Positions 25,468 to 33,874 of a stretch of DNA of 45,382 nucleotides are shown here, piece by piece. The DNA lies in the NCBI GenBank assembly GCA_947474815.1, contig CANJJU010000003.1:1-45382 (forward strand), in the 5' to 3' direction. Every line of letters starts with the position of its first letter. Position 1 is the first letter of the stretch. The stretch comes from Chitinophagaceae bacterium. Lineage in GTDB: Bacteria; Bacteroidota; Bacteroidia; Chitinophagales; Chitinophagaceae. The position numbers and the translations under genes were made by a program. The notes beneath the pieces are model-generated. The model was not told where the DNA came from. It was given only the letters and a program-made list of their open reading frames with translations, and did no database searches.

Positions 25468-25845
25468 ATGAATTATCCTGCTAATTTAAAGTACACCAAA
25501 GATCATGAATGGATTCTATTAGAAGGCAATGTAGCCACTGTTGGAATTACCGATTTTGCTCAACATGAATTGGGAGACATCGTTTATATTGATATTAATA
25601 GTAAAGGGAAGTCGTTGAATGCAGAAGAGATTTTTGGCACAGTGGAAGCAGTAAAAACAGTAAGTGATCTTTTTACACCTATTGCCGGAACAATTACAGA
25701 AATTAATCCCGCTTTAGAAGCAAACCCTGAATTGGTAAACAGCGATCCTTATAATCAAGGATGGATGATTAAAATGACGGTTGCCAATGTGGAAGATGTA
25801 GCAGCTTTAATGAATGCTGAAGCTTATTCGGCCCTTGTGGGATAG
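25468..25845 (+). CDS. gcvH: Glycine cleavage system H protein
   Basis: 125 residues, a full-length lipoyl carrier that shuttles the aminomethyl group between GcvP, GcvT and the dehydrogenase. The lipoylated lysine is Lys63 in [13 protein letters not shown]. The start [16 protein letters not shown] matches the family. The partner genes gcvT and gcvP are not in the window, which is usual in Bacteroidota. It is followed by a VanZ-like gene 20 bp downstream. Confidence 0.96.
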   Translation: MNYPANLKYTKDHEWILLEGNVATVGITDFAQHELGDIVYIDINSKGKSLNAEEIFGTVEAVKTVSDLFTPIAGTITEINPALEANPELVNSDPYNQGWMIKMTVANVEDVAALMNAEAYSALVG

Positions 25846-25865
25846 TTATTTTAGGAGTTCTTTCA

Positions 25866-26267
25866 ATGAAAAGTTCAGTATTTAAAATACCATTAATAAA
25901 ATTTATACCAGGCATTGCCTGGTTTTTTGTAGTACTCATCATGATTTGTTTGCCCAAAACAGATCTTCCAGAAGTAGAGGGATGGTTAGACTACTTATAC
26001 ATTGACAAATGGATACATATAGGAATGTTTGGAATACTCGCTTTTCTATTTATGTACCCTTTTCATAGAAAAGACATTGTCCCAACAACCAAAAGGGGCT
26101 ACTTTCTTATAATATTCACGTTAACTGTCTGTTGGGGACTTGTTACAGAATGTATACAATTATACATTCCTGGACGCAGTTTTGACCTATTGGACTGGGT
26201 GGCAGATAGTTCGGGTGCATTACTGGCGCTTTACTGGTGTAAAAAGCGCTATTTATTTAACGGATAG
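25866..26267 (+). CDS. VanZ-like membrane protein
   Basis: 133 residues with four predicted membrane helices (about 12-28, 49-66, 78-97, 110-125) and the VanZ-family segments DKWIHIGMFGILAFLF and TECIQLYIPGRSFDLLDWVA-x-SSGALL. The conserved acidic/His residues of these (DK-x-H, E-Q, D-x-x-D) are present. The family is named after the teicoplanin-resistance protein; most chromosomal members have no known role. It is probably in one operon with gcvH; the next gene has its own promoter. Confidence 0.88.
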   Translation: MKSSVFKIPLIKFIPGIAWFFVVLIMICLPKTDLPEVEGWLDYLYIDKWIHIGMFGILAFLFMYPFHRKDIVPTTKRGYFLIIFTLTVCWGLVTECIQLYIPGRSFDLLDWVADSSGALLALYWCKKRYLFNG

Positions 26268-26268
26268 G

Positions 26269-26299
26269 TTGTTTCAAAGCCATTATCTACTTAACTTTG
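26269..26299 (+). promoter_or_regulatory. Promoter of the DUF4290 gene (TTG-N20-TAACTTTG)
   Basis: TTG at 26269-26271, exactly 20 bp, and TAACTTTG at 26292-26299: a full Bacteroidota promoter. The expected transcript start (about 26303-26306) falls on the upstream ATG at 26304, which argues for the ATG at 26322 as the real start. Confidence 0.65.
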
Positions 26300-26321
26300 A
26301 GGTATGCTGAATGTTGAAAAT

Positions 26322-27035
26322 ATGGAGTATAATACTACCAGAAATCATTTGATTATGAAGGAATACGGCCGTCATATTCAAAAAATGGTAGAGTACTTAT
26401 TACAAATAACCGATAGAGAAGAAAGACAGCGCAATGCGTATGCCGTGATTGAACTAATGGGTTTTTTAAATCCTCATCTTAAAAATGTGGAGGACTTTCG
26501 CCATAAACTATGGGATCACCTTTTTTTAATTAGCGATTTTACCTTAGATGTGGATAGCCCCTATCCAATCCCTACCAGAGAAACATTAAAAGCAAAACCA
26601 GAAAGATTAAGATACCCTAAAAGATATCCGAAGTTTAATCATCTGGGAAAAAACATTGAAATTGTAATTGACAAAGCACTGAAAGAAGAAAATCCTGAAA
26701 AGAAGCAAGGTTTTGCAAATGCAATTGCCTATTACATGAAATTGACTTATAGTAACTGGCACAAGGAATTGGTACATGATGACAATATTCAAACTGAATT
26801 GAATAGCATTACCAACGGAGAACTCGAATTTAATAACAAACCATTTGTAAAACATAGAACTGATAACCGTCCTGAAAGAGACGATTATGGTGGTCGCGGC
26901 CAATATAGACAAAACTTCGGCAGTAGAGATGGCAGTAGAAGTGGTGGCGGAAGAGACGGTAGAAACAATCGTGGTGGTGCAGGCGGAGGAAGAGACAGCA
27001 GAAACAATAACCGAAATTTCAAAAAACGCTATTGA
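26322..27035 (+). CDS. DUF4290 family protein with Arg/Gly/Asn-rich tail
   Basis: 237 residues from the ATG at 26322, where the family-typical N-terminus MEYNTTRNHLIMKEYGRHIQ begins. An in-frame ATG at 26304 would add MLNVEN but lies at the predicted transcript start. Residues 1-180 are the helical DUF4290 domain, found almost only in Bacteroidota and of unknown function (FLNPHLKNVEDFRHKLWDH, then PKRYPKFNHLGKNIE). Residues about 181-237 are a low-complexity tail with many Arg, Gly, Asn and Asp, ending FKKRY. The tail is RGG-like, which in other proteins often means RNA binding or disorder. A terminator follows. Confidence 0.88.
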   Translation: MEYNTTRNHLIMKEYGRHIQKMVEYLLQITDREERQRNAYAVIELMGFLNPHLKNVEDFRHKLWDHLFLISDFTLDVDSPYPIPTRETLKAKPERLRYPKRYPKFNHLGKNIEIVIDKALKEENPEKKQGFANAIAYYMKLTYSNWHKELVHDDNIQTELNSITNGELEFNNKPFVKHRTDNRPERDDYGGRGQYRQNFGSRDGSRSGGGRDGRNNRGGAGGGRDSRNNNRNFKKRY

Positions 27036-27060
27036 TTATAGGAAAGTATTCAAACAAAAA

Positions 27061-27092
27061 CCCTGATGTTATAATTGGCATCAGGGATTTTT
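27061..27092 (+). terminator. Intrinsic terminator after the DUF4290 gene
   Basis: CCCTGATG (27061-27068), 10-nt loop, CATCAGGG (27079-27086), then ATTTTTA; an A-run before the stem lets it extend. Ends just before the murA promoter, whose -33 TTG lies in the loop. Confidence 0.8.
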
Positions 27093-27103
27093 ATTTACGT
27101 TTG
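27075..27103 (+). promoter_or_regulatory. Candidate murA promoter
   Basis: TTG at 27075-27077, 18-bp spacer, perfect TACGTTTG at 27096-27103. It gives a leader of about 48 nt before the murA ATG. It overlaps the terminator hairpin of the gene before. Confidence 0.5.
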
Positions 27104-27154
27104 CTTTTAAATATTGATCAAGCAACCTATTTTAAAGATTAAAGAGAACTGTGT

Positions 27155-28462
27155 ATGAGTATTTTTGAAGTAATTGGAGGAAAAAAACTTTCGGGTGAAA
27201 TAACCCCTCAAGGAGCAAAAAATGAAGCATTGCAAATCATTAGTGCCGTTTTACTCACTGATGAAGAAGTCACTATTCATAATATTCCTGATATTATTGA
27301 TGTTAACCTATTAATAGAATTATTAAAGGAAATTAATGTAAAAACCAATCGCATCGATAGGCACACTTGCAGCTTTCAGGCAAATGATATTGATGTTGAT
27401 TATTTACAAAGTGATGCATTCCATAAAAAAAGCGGGCGCTTAAGAGGTTCTGTGATGCTTGCTGGGCCGCTATTGGCAAGATTTAAAAAAGCATATTTAC
27501 CCAAACCAGGCGGAGATAAAATTGGTCGCCGCAAGTTGGATACACATATTATTGGGTTTCAAAAACTGGGCGCGTCTTATACTTATAATGACAATGCAAG
27601 TTTTTTTACACTTGAAGCGAAAGAATTAAAAGGTTGTTTTATTTTACTAGATGAGCCAAGTGTTACGGGCACCGCGAACATATTAATGGCTGCAGTATTG
27701 GCAAATGGTACAACGACCATTTACAATGCAGCTTGCGAGCCTTACGTGCAACAGCTATGTAAAATGCTCAACCGAATGGGCGCAAACATTGAGGGAGTTG
27801 GAAGCAACATGCTGATCATACATGGGGTGAAAAAACTACATGGAACTTCTCACACCATGCTTCCTGACATGATTGAAGTGGGTAGTTTTATTGGACTGGC
27901 TGCGATGACACAAAGCGAGATTACAATTAAAAATGCAGGAGTGAAAGACTTGGGAGTTATTCCGGAAAGATTTCAACAACTAGGAATTAAACTGAATATT
28001 ATTGGAGATGACATACATATTCCTGCACAAGAATTATACGAAATACAAACTTTTCTTGAAGGAGGTATTCTTACCATGTATGATCATCCATGGCCAGGTT
28101 TAACACCCGATTTACTAAGTATTCTTTTGGTTACCGCAGTGCAAGCAAAGGGAAGCGTACTCATTCATCAAAAGATGTTTGAAAGTCGTTTGTTCTTTGT
28201 AGATAAATTGATTGAAATGGGAGCTCAGGTAATTTTATGTGATCCTCATAGAGCGGTTGTGGTAGGTATGGAGCGGGAGAAAAAACTTAGAGGAATTACG
28301 ATGAGTTCGCCCGATATCAGGGCAGGTGTTGCCTTATTAATTGCAGCATTGAGTGCAGAAGGTAAAAGTGTCATTCAAAATATTGAGCAAATTGACAGAG
28401 GATACCAGTTTATTGATGAACGACTAATAAAACTAGGCGCCGCGATTAAAAGGATTTCCTAA
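27155..28462 (+). CDS. murA: UDP-N-acetylglucosamine 1-carboxyvinyltransferase (Asp-type active site)
   Basis: A 435-residue EPSP-synthase-fold enzyme that adds enolpyruvate to UDP-GlcNAc, the first committed step of peptidoglycan synthesis. The N-terminus has the substrate motif GAKNEALQIISAVLL. The loop that carries the fosfomycin-reactive Cys115 in E. coli reads KPGGDKIGRRKLDTH here, so the residue is Asp121. Asp variants of MurA are active and fosfomycin-insensitive (known from Mycobacterium, Chlamydia and Borrelia). The C-terminal DIRAGVALLIAALSAEG is typical. It heads a run of plus-strand genes with gmk 52 bp downstream. Confidence 0.95.
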   Translation: MSIFEVIGGKKLSGEITPQGAKNEALQIISAVLLTDEEVTIHNIPDIIDVNLLIELLKEINVKTNRIDRHTCSFQANDIDVDYLQSDAFHKKSGRLRGSVMLAGPLLARFKKAYLPKPGGDKIGRRKLDTHIIGFQKLGASYTYNDNASFFTLEAKELKGCFILLDEPSVTGTANILMAAVLANGTTTIYNAACEPYVQQLCKMLNRMGANIEGVGSNMLIIHGVKKLHGTSHTMLPDMIEVGSFIGLAAMTQSEITIKNAGVKDLGVIPERFQQLGIKLNIIGDDIHIPAQELYEIQTFLEGGILTMYDHPWPGLTPDLLSILLVTAVQAKGSVLIHQKMFESRLFFVDKLIEMGAQVILCDPHRAVVVGMEREKKLRGITMSSPDIRAGVALLIAALSAEGKSVIQNIEQIDRGYQFIDERLIKLGAAIKRIS

Positions 28463-28514
28463 AAATTAGCACAATCAAATCACTGTTCACCCTAATTATT
28501 TCATTTCTTTGCAA

Positions 28515-29090
28515 ATGGCAAGTATTCATCAAAAAATATTAATCATTACAGCTCCATCTGGGGCGGGGAAAACGTCTATTACTCATTATCTAATGAAAGA
28601 GTTTCCCATGCTTGAATTTTCAATTTCAGCAACTACTAGGTCTATTAGAGGGAACGAGGAAAATGGGAAAGATTACTACTTCATCAGTATAGAAGAATTC
28701 AAACAAAAAATACAACACAAAGAATTTGCAGAATGGGAAATGGTGTATGAAGGAAAATACTATGGTACCCTAAAAACTGAAATGAAACGTATTTGGGCCA
28801 GTGAAAAAGTACCCGTACTAGACGTGGATGTGAAAGGTGCTATTCATGTGCAACAACAATACCCAGAAAACACGTTAAGTGTTTTTATTGAAGCGCCTTC
28901 GATTGAAGAATTAAAGAATCGCTTGTTGGCAAGAGGTACAGAAAACGAAGAGTCTATCAATGCAAGAATGAACAAAGCATCATACGAGATTTCTTTCAAG
29001 GACCAATTTGATAAAATAATTATCAATGATGATTTAGATACAGCCTGCAAAAAAGCAAAAGCACTTGTGACTGAATTTTTACAATCATAA
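28515..29090 (+). CDS. gmk: Guanylate kinase
   Basis: A 191-residue nucleoside monophosphate kinase that turns GMP into GDP with ATP. The P-loop is APSGAGKT (13-20). GMP-binding residues are in TTRSIRGNEENGKDYYFIS and in EWEMVYEGKYYGTLK. The lid region is RLLARGTENEESINARM. The start is the ATG at 28515; a TTG two codons earlier (28509) overlaps a promoter-like TTTCTTTG. The length is as expected. Confidence 0.96.
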   Translation: MASIHQKILIITAPSGAGKTSITHYLMKEFPMLEFSISATTRSIRGNEENGKDYYFISIEEFKQKIQHKEFAEWEMVYEGKYYGTLKTEMKRIWASEKVPVLDVDVKGAIHVQQQYPENTLSVFIEAPSIEELKNRLLARGTENEESINARMNKASYEISFKDQFDKIIINDDLDTACKKAKALVTEFLQS

Positions 29091-29129
29091 GTGAAAGAAA
29101 AATTAAACTGATTTTATTATTTTTATACT

Positions 29130-30419
29130 ATGGATTGGATTTCATTGTTAGCAATATTTATCTCTCTTATCTTAATTGGATTTCTCTCCGGAATTGAAAT
29201 TGCATTTATTTCAGCGAATAAATTCTCCATAGAATTAAACAAGAAACAAGGAACCTTCAGCGGAAAAACATGGGGGCGTCTTTCAGATAATCCCACCAGA
29301 TTTATTGGGACTGTATTGGTTGGATTGAATGTTGTACTAGTGATTTATGGGCTTTTAATTGGAGACATGCTATATCCAGTATGGAAATGGATTGAAGGAA
29401 AACTGCCCGACTCTGCGGTAGATTATTTAAAATTCATACGACTATTGATAGAGACCATCTTATCCACCTCTATTATATTGTTTGTAGAATTTTTAAGCAA
29501 AGCATTTTTTAAAGCAAGGAACAACACAATTTTAAGTATTCCTTTCATCAGCTATCTTGCTGCTTTTTTTTATTGGCTCTTTTCATCAGTGGCTACCTTA
29601 TTTGTAAATTTAGCAGAGTGGATTCTTACATTCATTTTCAATGTAAAACTAAATAATAAAAAGGAAGCTTTCAGCAAAGTAGATCTTGAACATTTTGTGC
29701 AACAAAGTAAACATCACGATGAAGAAAGCAGTTCTGAAATTAATAAAGAATTTTTTGAAAATGCCCTTTCTCTCAGCGAAATTAAATTAAGAGAATGTCT
29801 CATACCAAGAAAGGAAATTGAAGGAGTTGAAAGCACGGTAGAAATTGAGAAAGTAAAAGCAAAGTTTATTGAAACGAAATTAAGCAAGCTGTTGGTGTAT
29901 GAAAACAACATTGATACAATCCTTGGATATATCCATCATTTAGATATGTTTAAAAATCCTTCTTCAATTAAAGAAATTTTACACCCTATTCCAACAGTAC
30001 CTGAAACCATGAGTGCTACTGACCTGATGAATAAGTTTAGCAAGGAAAGAAAAAGCATTGCTTGGGTAATAGATGAGTTTGGAGGGACCGCAGGGATTGT
30101 TACAATGGAAGATTTATTAGAAGAGATATTTGGTGAAATCGAAGACGAATATGATGGCGCAGAATCCTTAATAGACAAACAGCTTTCTCAAGATGAATTT
30201 ATATTTAGCGGGAGACTGGAATTAGATTTCATATCTGAAAAATATCACTTAGCATTTAACGGAAACGAAGGAGCAGAAACACTTTCAGGATATATCATAC
30301 AAAATCACGAAGATATTCCCAAACAAAAAGAACGCATCATCATAGGCAACTTTGAATTCGATATTCTCAACGTCAGCGACACCAGAATTGAAACAGTAAA
30401 AGTTAAAGTACTGAAATAA
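29130..30419 (+). CDS. CNNM/CorC-type membrane protein with CBS pair (GldE-like)
   Basis: 429 residues. The N-terminal CNNM/DUF21 domain has about four helices (ILIGFLSGIEIAFISANKF, then VGLNVVLVIYGLLIGDML). A CBS pair spans about 220-340 (ECLIPRKEIEGVEST and VIDEFGGTAGIVTMEDLLEE). A CorC/HlyC C-terminal transporter-associated domain ends it (FSGRLELDFISEKYHL). This layout is shared by magnesium/cobalt efflux proteins and by the Bacteroidota gliding protein GldE, which is of similar length. A gldC gene lies 1.1 kb downstream, which raises the chance of GldE, but the usual gldD neighbour is not here. I leave the symbol empty. Confidence 0.88.
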   Translation: MDWISLLAIFISLILIGFLSGIEIAFISANKFSIELNKKQGTFSGKTWGRLSDNPTRFIGTVLVGLNVVLVIYGLLIGDMLYPVWKWIEGKLPDSAVDYLKFIRLLIETILSTSIILFVEFLSKAFFKARNNTILSIPFISYLAAFFYWLFSSVATLFVNLAEWILTFIFNVKLNNKKEAFSKVDLEHFVQQSKHHDEESSSEINKEFFENALSLSEIKLRECLIPRKEIEGVESTVEIEKVKAKFIETKLSKLLVYENNIDTILGYIHHLDMFKNPSSIKEILHPIPTVPETMSATDLMNKFSKERKSIAWVIDEFGGTAGIVTMEDLLEEIFGEIEDEYDGAESLIDKQLSQDEFIFSGRLELDFISEKYHLAFNGNEGAETLSGYIIQNHEDIPKQKERIIIGNFEFDILNVSDTRIETVKVKVLK

Positions 30420-30428
30420 TTATCTATA

Positions 30429-31502
30429 ATGACCATTGTTGTTCAAATTGATTCGAGTAATGCTGCGAATGACATTAGAAGAGATTTTAATGAACGTTGT
30501 TTTATATTGTTAGCAAAGAAGAACCCCTCAGTGTCTTTTGTTTTTGTTTCAGACACCCCTTTTTTGAAATCTTTTGAAGCAATTCAAAATATCACCTATT
30601 TAACTATAGGCCCTAGATTAAGGAATTCTCTATTTAATCATTACTGGTATCAGCATAAGCTTTCCAAAATATTAAAAAAGCTGAATGCAAATTATTTTTT
30701 TAGCAGCACGAATCATTGCAACCATAAAACCAATACAGCTCAGGCAATATATTTAGAGACGCTTTTATCCTCAAGAGATAATAAGAAAAAAAATCTATTA
30801 AAAGCTTCTCATATTATTGTTCCAAATGACTACATTAAATTAAACGCTTCGCTATTAATGCCTGCTATTACTGAGAAGTTATTGGTGTGCTATTCTGGAA
30901 TAGAAAAAAAAGTTGCCGCCGCAATTGAAATAAAAGAAAATATTAAAAAGACATACACAGGAGATAAGGATTTTTTCTTTTTCGATTTTGAAGACACAAC
31001 AGATAAAAAGTTACTACTTGTACTGAAGGCTTTTTCTCTTTTTAAGAAATGGCAACAATCTAAAATGAAGTTACTACTGGCAGTAGATTCAATTAAAATA
31101 CAATCTGTTGAAACAATATGTTCAAATTATAAATACAAAGAAGATGTTGTGATCGTTTCTAGCCAATCAAAAGAAACATTAGATTTCCTCATAGGGAGCG
31201 CTTACGCAAGTATTTTCATGCCGAATCAACATAAAATACCCCTAAATGTTCATACGGCGTTGTCGTATGAAGTGCCTGTGATTTTACCAGAAACAGCATT
31301 TTACAGAGCTAATTTTGGCGAAGCCATTTTATATTCTGAAGAAAATGAAACATCCATTTCCAATGGCATGATACTATTATATAAAGATGAACGAGCCCGA
31401 AACCAATTTATACAAAAAGGGAAAGAATTATCTGCAGATAGAACCTGGGAAAACTGTGCCCACTCTGTTTGGGAATCAATAATTAATAAAAAGAAAATAT
31501 AA
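30429..31502 (+). CDS. Divergent glycosyltransferase-like protein (GT-B fold)
   Basis: 357 residues, no signal or membrane segment. The arrangement resembles a GT4-type glycosyltransferase: N-domain beginning MTIVVQIDSSNAANDIRRDF, a central hinge (VCYSGIEKKVAAAIEIKENI), and a C-domain with FFFFDFEDTTDKKLLLVLKA and a helix-strand close to the donor site (LIGSAYASIFMPNQHKIPLN then ALSYEVPVILPE). The usual E-x7-E donor motif is weak or lost. It starts 9 bp after the CNNM gene, so they are probably co-transcribed. Acceptor and donor are unknown; it may be a degenerate or highly diverged transferase. Confidence 0.65.
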   Translation: MTIVVQIDSSNAANDIRRDFNERCFILLAKKNPSVSFVFVSDTPFLKSFEAIQNITYLTIGPRLRNSLFNHYWYQHKLSKILKKLNANYFFSSTNHCNHKTNTAQAIYLETLLSSRDNKKKNLLKASHIIVPNDYIKLNASLLMPAITEKLLVCYSGIEKKVAAAIEIKENIKKTYTGDKDFFFFDFEDTTDKKLLLVLKAFSLFKKWQQSKMKLLLAVDSIKIQSVETICSNYKYKEDVVIVSSQSKETLDFLIGSAYASIFMPNQHKIPLNVHTALSYEVPVILPETAFYRANFGEAILYSEENETSISNGMILLYKDERARNQFIQKGKELSADRTWENCAHSVWESIINKKKI

Positions 31503-31508
31503 ACACAT

Positions 31509-31516
31509 TAACTTTG
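31509..31516 (+). promoter_or_regulatory. -7 element (TAACTTTG) upstream of gldC
   Basis: A perfect TAnnTTTG 18 bp before the gldC ATG. No TTG at the expected -33 position. May give gldC a promoter separate from the genes before it. Confidence 0.4.
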
Positions 31517-31534
31517 TAAATAAACAACACAAAA

Positions 31535-31885
31535 ATGCAAAAATCAACCATCACAATAGACATCATCTTGGATCCAAATAAAATACCCGAACAAATTAAT
31601 TGGGAAGCAAGCGACAGCAATGCCGAGATGAAACAAAAGGCCAAAGCAATGTGTTTGGCATTTTGGGATGGGGCAGATAAGTCTGCCTTGCGAATAGATT
31701 TATGGACAAAGGATATGATGGTAGATGAAATGGGTGATTTTTTTTATCAGATGATGATGACCATGGCAGATACTTTTCAAAGAGCAACAAAACAAGATGG
31801 GCTTACCGAAGAAATGAAAGTATTTGCAAAAGCCTTCTTTAAGAAATTCAGAGATGCACAAATCACAGAGCAGGCGGCTAATTAA
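31535..31885 (+). CDS. gldC: GldC, gliding-motility-associated protein
   Basis: 116 residues, full length for GldC. The signature is the central RIDLWTKDMMVDEMGDFFYQ followed by MADTFQRATKQDGL, and the N-terminal beta segment with INWEASDSNAEMKQKAKAM. GldC is a soluble protein conserved across Bacteroidota; mutants show a partial gliding defect, and its biochemical role is not settled. It lies in a housekeeping run (GT-like, YqeY, CvpA) rather than in a gliding operon. Confidence 0.92.
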   Translation: MQKSTITIDIILDPNKIPEQINWEASDSNAEMKQKAKAMCLAFWDGADKSALRIDLWTKDMMVDEMGDFFYQMMMTMADTFQRATKQDGLTEEMKVFAKAFFKKFRDAQITEQAAN

Positions 31886-31928
31886 CTTAGTTACACATAC
31901 ATTATTTAATTAAATAAAAAGTTGAGAT

Positions 31929-32378
31929 ATGTCTTTAGAACAAACGATCATGACCGAAATGAAAGAGGCCATGAAATCAAAAAATGAAGCAGCCCTAAGA
32001 AGTCTTAGAGCGATTAAAGCAGAAATTATTAAAGCGAAAACGGATCCTGGGGCTGGAGGAGAAATTGATGAAGCAACCGAACAAAAGTTTCTTCAAAAAA
32101 TGATGAAGCAAAGAAAAGATTCACTAGAAATATTTGAAAAACAAGGAAGAGAAGATTTAGCCGCTAAAGAAAGAGAGGAAATGTCAATCATCGAAAAATT
32201 TTTACCAAAACAACTTACTGAAGAGGAAATCAAAGAAGCATTAAATCTTATTATCAAAGAGATCGGCGCAAGTACTGCTGCAGACATGGGTAAAGTAATG
32301 GGAGTAGCTTCAAAGCAATTGGCCGGAAAAGCAGATGGAAAAACAATCAATGCAATAGTTAAGTTGCTGTTGGTTTAA
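31929..32378 (+). CDS. GatB/YqeY domain protein
   Basis: 149 residues, stand-alone YqeY-type protein. Two helical bundles: MSLEQTIMTEMKEAMKSKNE, then LRSLRAIKAEIIKAK and the family segment EEMSIIEKFLPKQLTEEEIK, ending in GKVMGVASKQLAGKADGKTI. The domain is also found at the end of GatB and is thought to bind tRNA, but the free protein has no proven role. It lies 43 bp after gldC and 14 bp before the CvpA gene, so translation is probably coupled. Confidence 0.93.
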   Translation: MSLEQTIMTEMKEAMKSKNEAALRSLRAIKAEIIKAKTDPGAGGEIDEATEQKFLQKMMKQRKDSLEIFEKQGREDLAAKEREEMSIIEKFLPKQLTEEEIKEALNLIIKEIGASTAADMGKVMGVASKQLAGKADGKTINAIVKLLLV

Positions 32379-32391
32379 AATATATCACCCT

Positions 32392-32925
32392 ATGTTCATT
32401 GATATACTATTTGTTTTTTTAATGGCGCTTGCCATTTTCAAGGGACTGAGCAGAGGGTTCATTCTTTCTCTATTTTCCATTGTGGCATTTATTGTTGGTC
32501 TTGCGGCAGCATTAAAACTATCATCAGTCGTAGCCAATAGACTAGCCAACTATCAATATTTGAATAGCAAATGGATACCCTTTGTATCGTTTGTGTTGGT
32601 ATTTATTGCAGTGGCTATTTTAGTAAAAATATTCGCCTCCGTTATTCAAAAATTTGCCGAAATATTGATGTTGGGCTGGCTCAATAAGCTCGCGGGGATT
32701 GTATTATTTGTCCTTTTGTATGGCATCATCTACAGTGTTTTTCTTTTTTACGGCACTCAATTACATATTATTCAAGAAGAGAGCATACAAACCTCTATGA
32801 TATATCCATATGTATGTCCCTTAGCACCCAAAATAATGAATATAATAGGAAGCGTTATCCCGCTTTTTAAAGATATATTCGCACAGTTGGGCCATTTTTT
32901 TAATAGCTATAGCAATAAACTATAG
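32392..32925 (+). CDS. CvpA family membrane protein
   Basis: 177 residues with four membrane helices and the CvpA signature near the start (DILFVFLMALAIFKGLSRGF) and in the middle (LNKLAGIVLFVLLYGIIYSV). Named after the E. coli colicin V production protein; the true role is unclear, though envelope stability is suspected. It starts 13 bp after the YqeY-like gene. The 97 bp that follow contain short AT-rich repeats (CTATAGCAATAA twice) but no gene. Confidence 0.9.
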   Translation: MFIDILFVFLMALAIFKGLSRGFILSLFSIVAFIVGLAAALKLSSVVANRLANYQYLNSKWIPFVSFVLVFIAVAILVKIFASVIQKFAEILMLGWLNKLAGIVLFVLLYGIIYSVFLFYGTQLHIIQEESIQTSMIYPYVCPLAPKIMNIIGSVIPLFKDIFAQLGHFFNSYSNKL

Positions 32926-33022
32926 CAATAATTTCAGCTATTGTTTGATTTGATGTATTTTTAACAATAGAGTACAGAGGGGCATTTCAACATTTTGTTA
33001 CACAAATCTCATAAATAAACAA

Positions 33023-33784
33023 ATGAGCTACGAAATAAAAGAAGACGGCAAATTTAAATTCATTGAGGAAGGAGAAGGCGAACCTTTAATGTTGTTGCAT
33101 GGGCTATTTGGAGCACTCAGTAATTTTAAAGACCTAATTGAACATTTTCGTCATACACACAAAGTAATCGTACCTCTTTTACCTCTCTTAGATTTAGATC
33201 TTCTTCATACATCTGTTGGGGGGCTACAAAAGTATGTTCAGCGTTTTATTGAACATAGAGACTACAAGAATATTCATTTAATGGGAAATTCATTGGGAGG
33301 ACATGTAGCCTTAGTGTATGCTCTAAAAAAACCCGAAAGAATTAAATCGCTTATTCTAACTGGAAGCTCAGGCTTATTCGAAAATGGTATGGGTGATTCG
33401 TATCCTAAAAGAGGCGACAAAGAATATATCCGAAATAAAACATCCCTGACATTTTACAATCCAGCATTGGCAACAGATGAGTTGGTAGAGGAGGTTTTTG
33501 AAATTACCAACAACAGAATGAAAGTGATAAAAATTATTGCATTAGCAAAAAGCGCCATTCGCAATAATCTTGGTAATGAACTAAATCAAATTAATCTGCC
33601 CACTTGCTTAATTTGGGGGAACAACGACACGATTACTCCTCCCTTTGTTGGAGAAGAGTTTCATAAACTACTACAAAATAGCGAGTTGCATTTTATCGAT
33701 AAATGTGGGCACGCCCCCATGATGGAAGTACCTGAAGAATTTAATAAAATTCTTGAAGGATTTTTATCAAAATTGAAATCATAG
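33023..33784 (+). CDS. Alpha/beta-fold hydrolase
   Basis: 253 residues, cytoplasmic. The nucleophile elbow is GNSLGG with Ser90. The acid is Asp201 in WGNNDTITP and the base His229 in DKCGHAPMMEVPEEF. The oxyanion region LLHGLFGALSNF follows the usual HG motif. The cap domain is short. The substrate is not evident; similar proteins include esterases, haloperoxidase-like and ring-cleavage hydrolases. The triad is intact. It lies 97 bp after the CvpA gene and 90 bp before the CBS gene. Confidence 0.9.
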   Translation: MSYEIKEDGKFKFIEEGEGEPLMLLHGLFGALSNFKDLIEHFRHTHKVIVPLLPLLDLDLLHTSVGGLQKYVQRFIEHRDYKNIHLMGNSLGGHVALVYALKKPERIKSLILTGSSGLFENGMGDSYPKRGDKEYIRNKTSLTFYNPALATDELVEEVFEITNNRMKVIKIIALAKSAIRNNLGNELNQINLPTCLIWGNNDTITPPFVGEEFHKLLQNSELHFIDKCGHAPMMEVPEEFNKILEGFLSKLKS

Positions 33785-33874
33785 TAACGAGGGTTTAACA
33801 ATTTATTTGTTTGAATTTGCAAACAACACCCTATTTTACAGTATCAATTTCTGCACAAACTAATTGTTCATCTA

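Noticed and set aside
32905-32940. Short direct repeat CTATAGCAATAA at the end of the CvpA gene
   Set aside because: Two copies only, partly coding; simple duplication is sufficient.
33807-33826. Inverted repeat TTGTTTG-6-CAAACAA between the hydrolase and CBS genes
   Set aside because: No U-tract, short stem and AT-rich sequence; not enough for a terminator or operator call.
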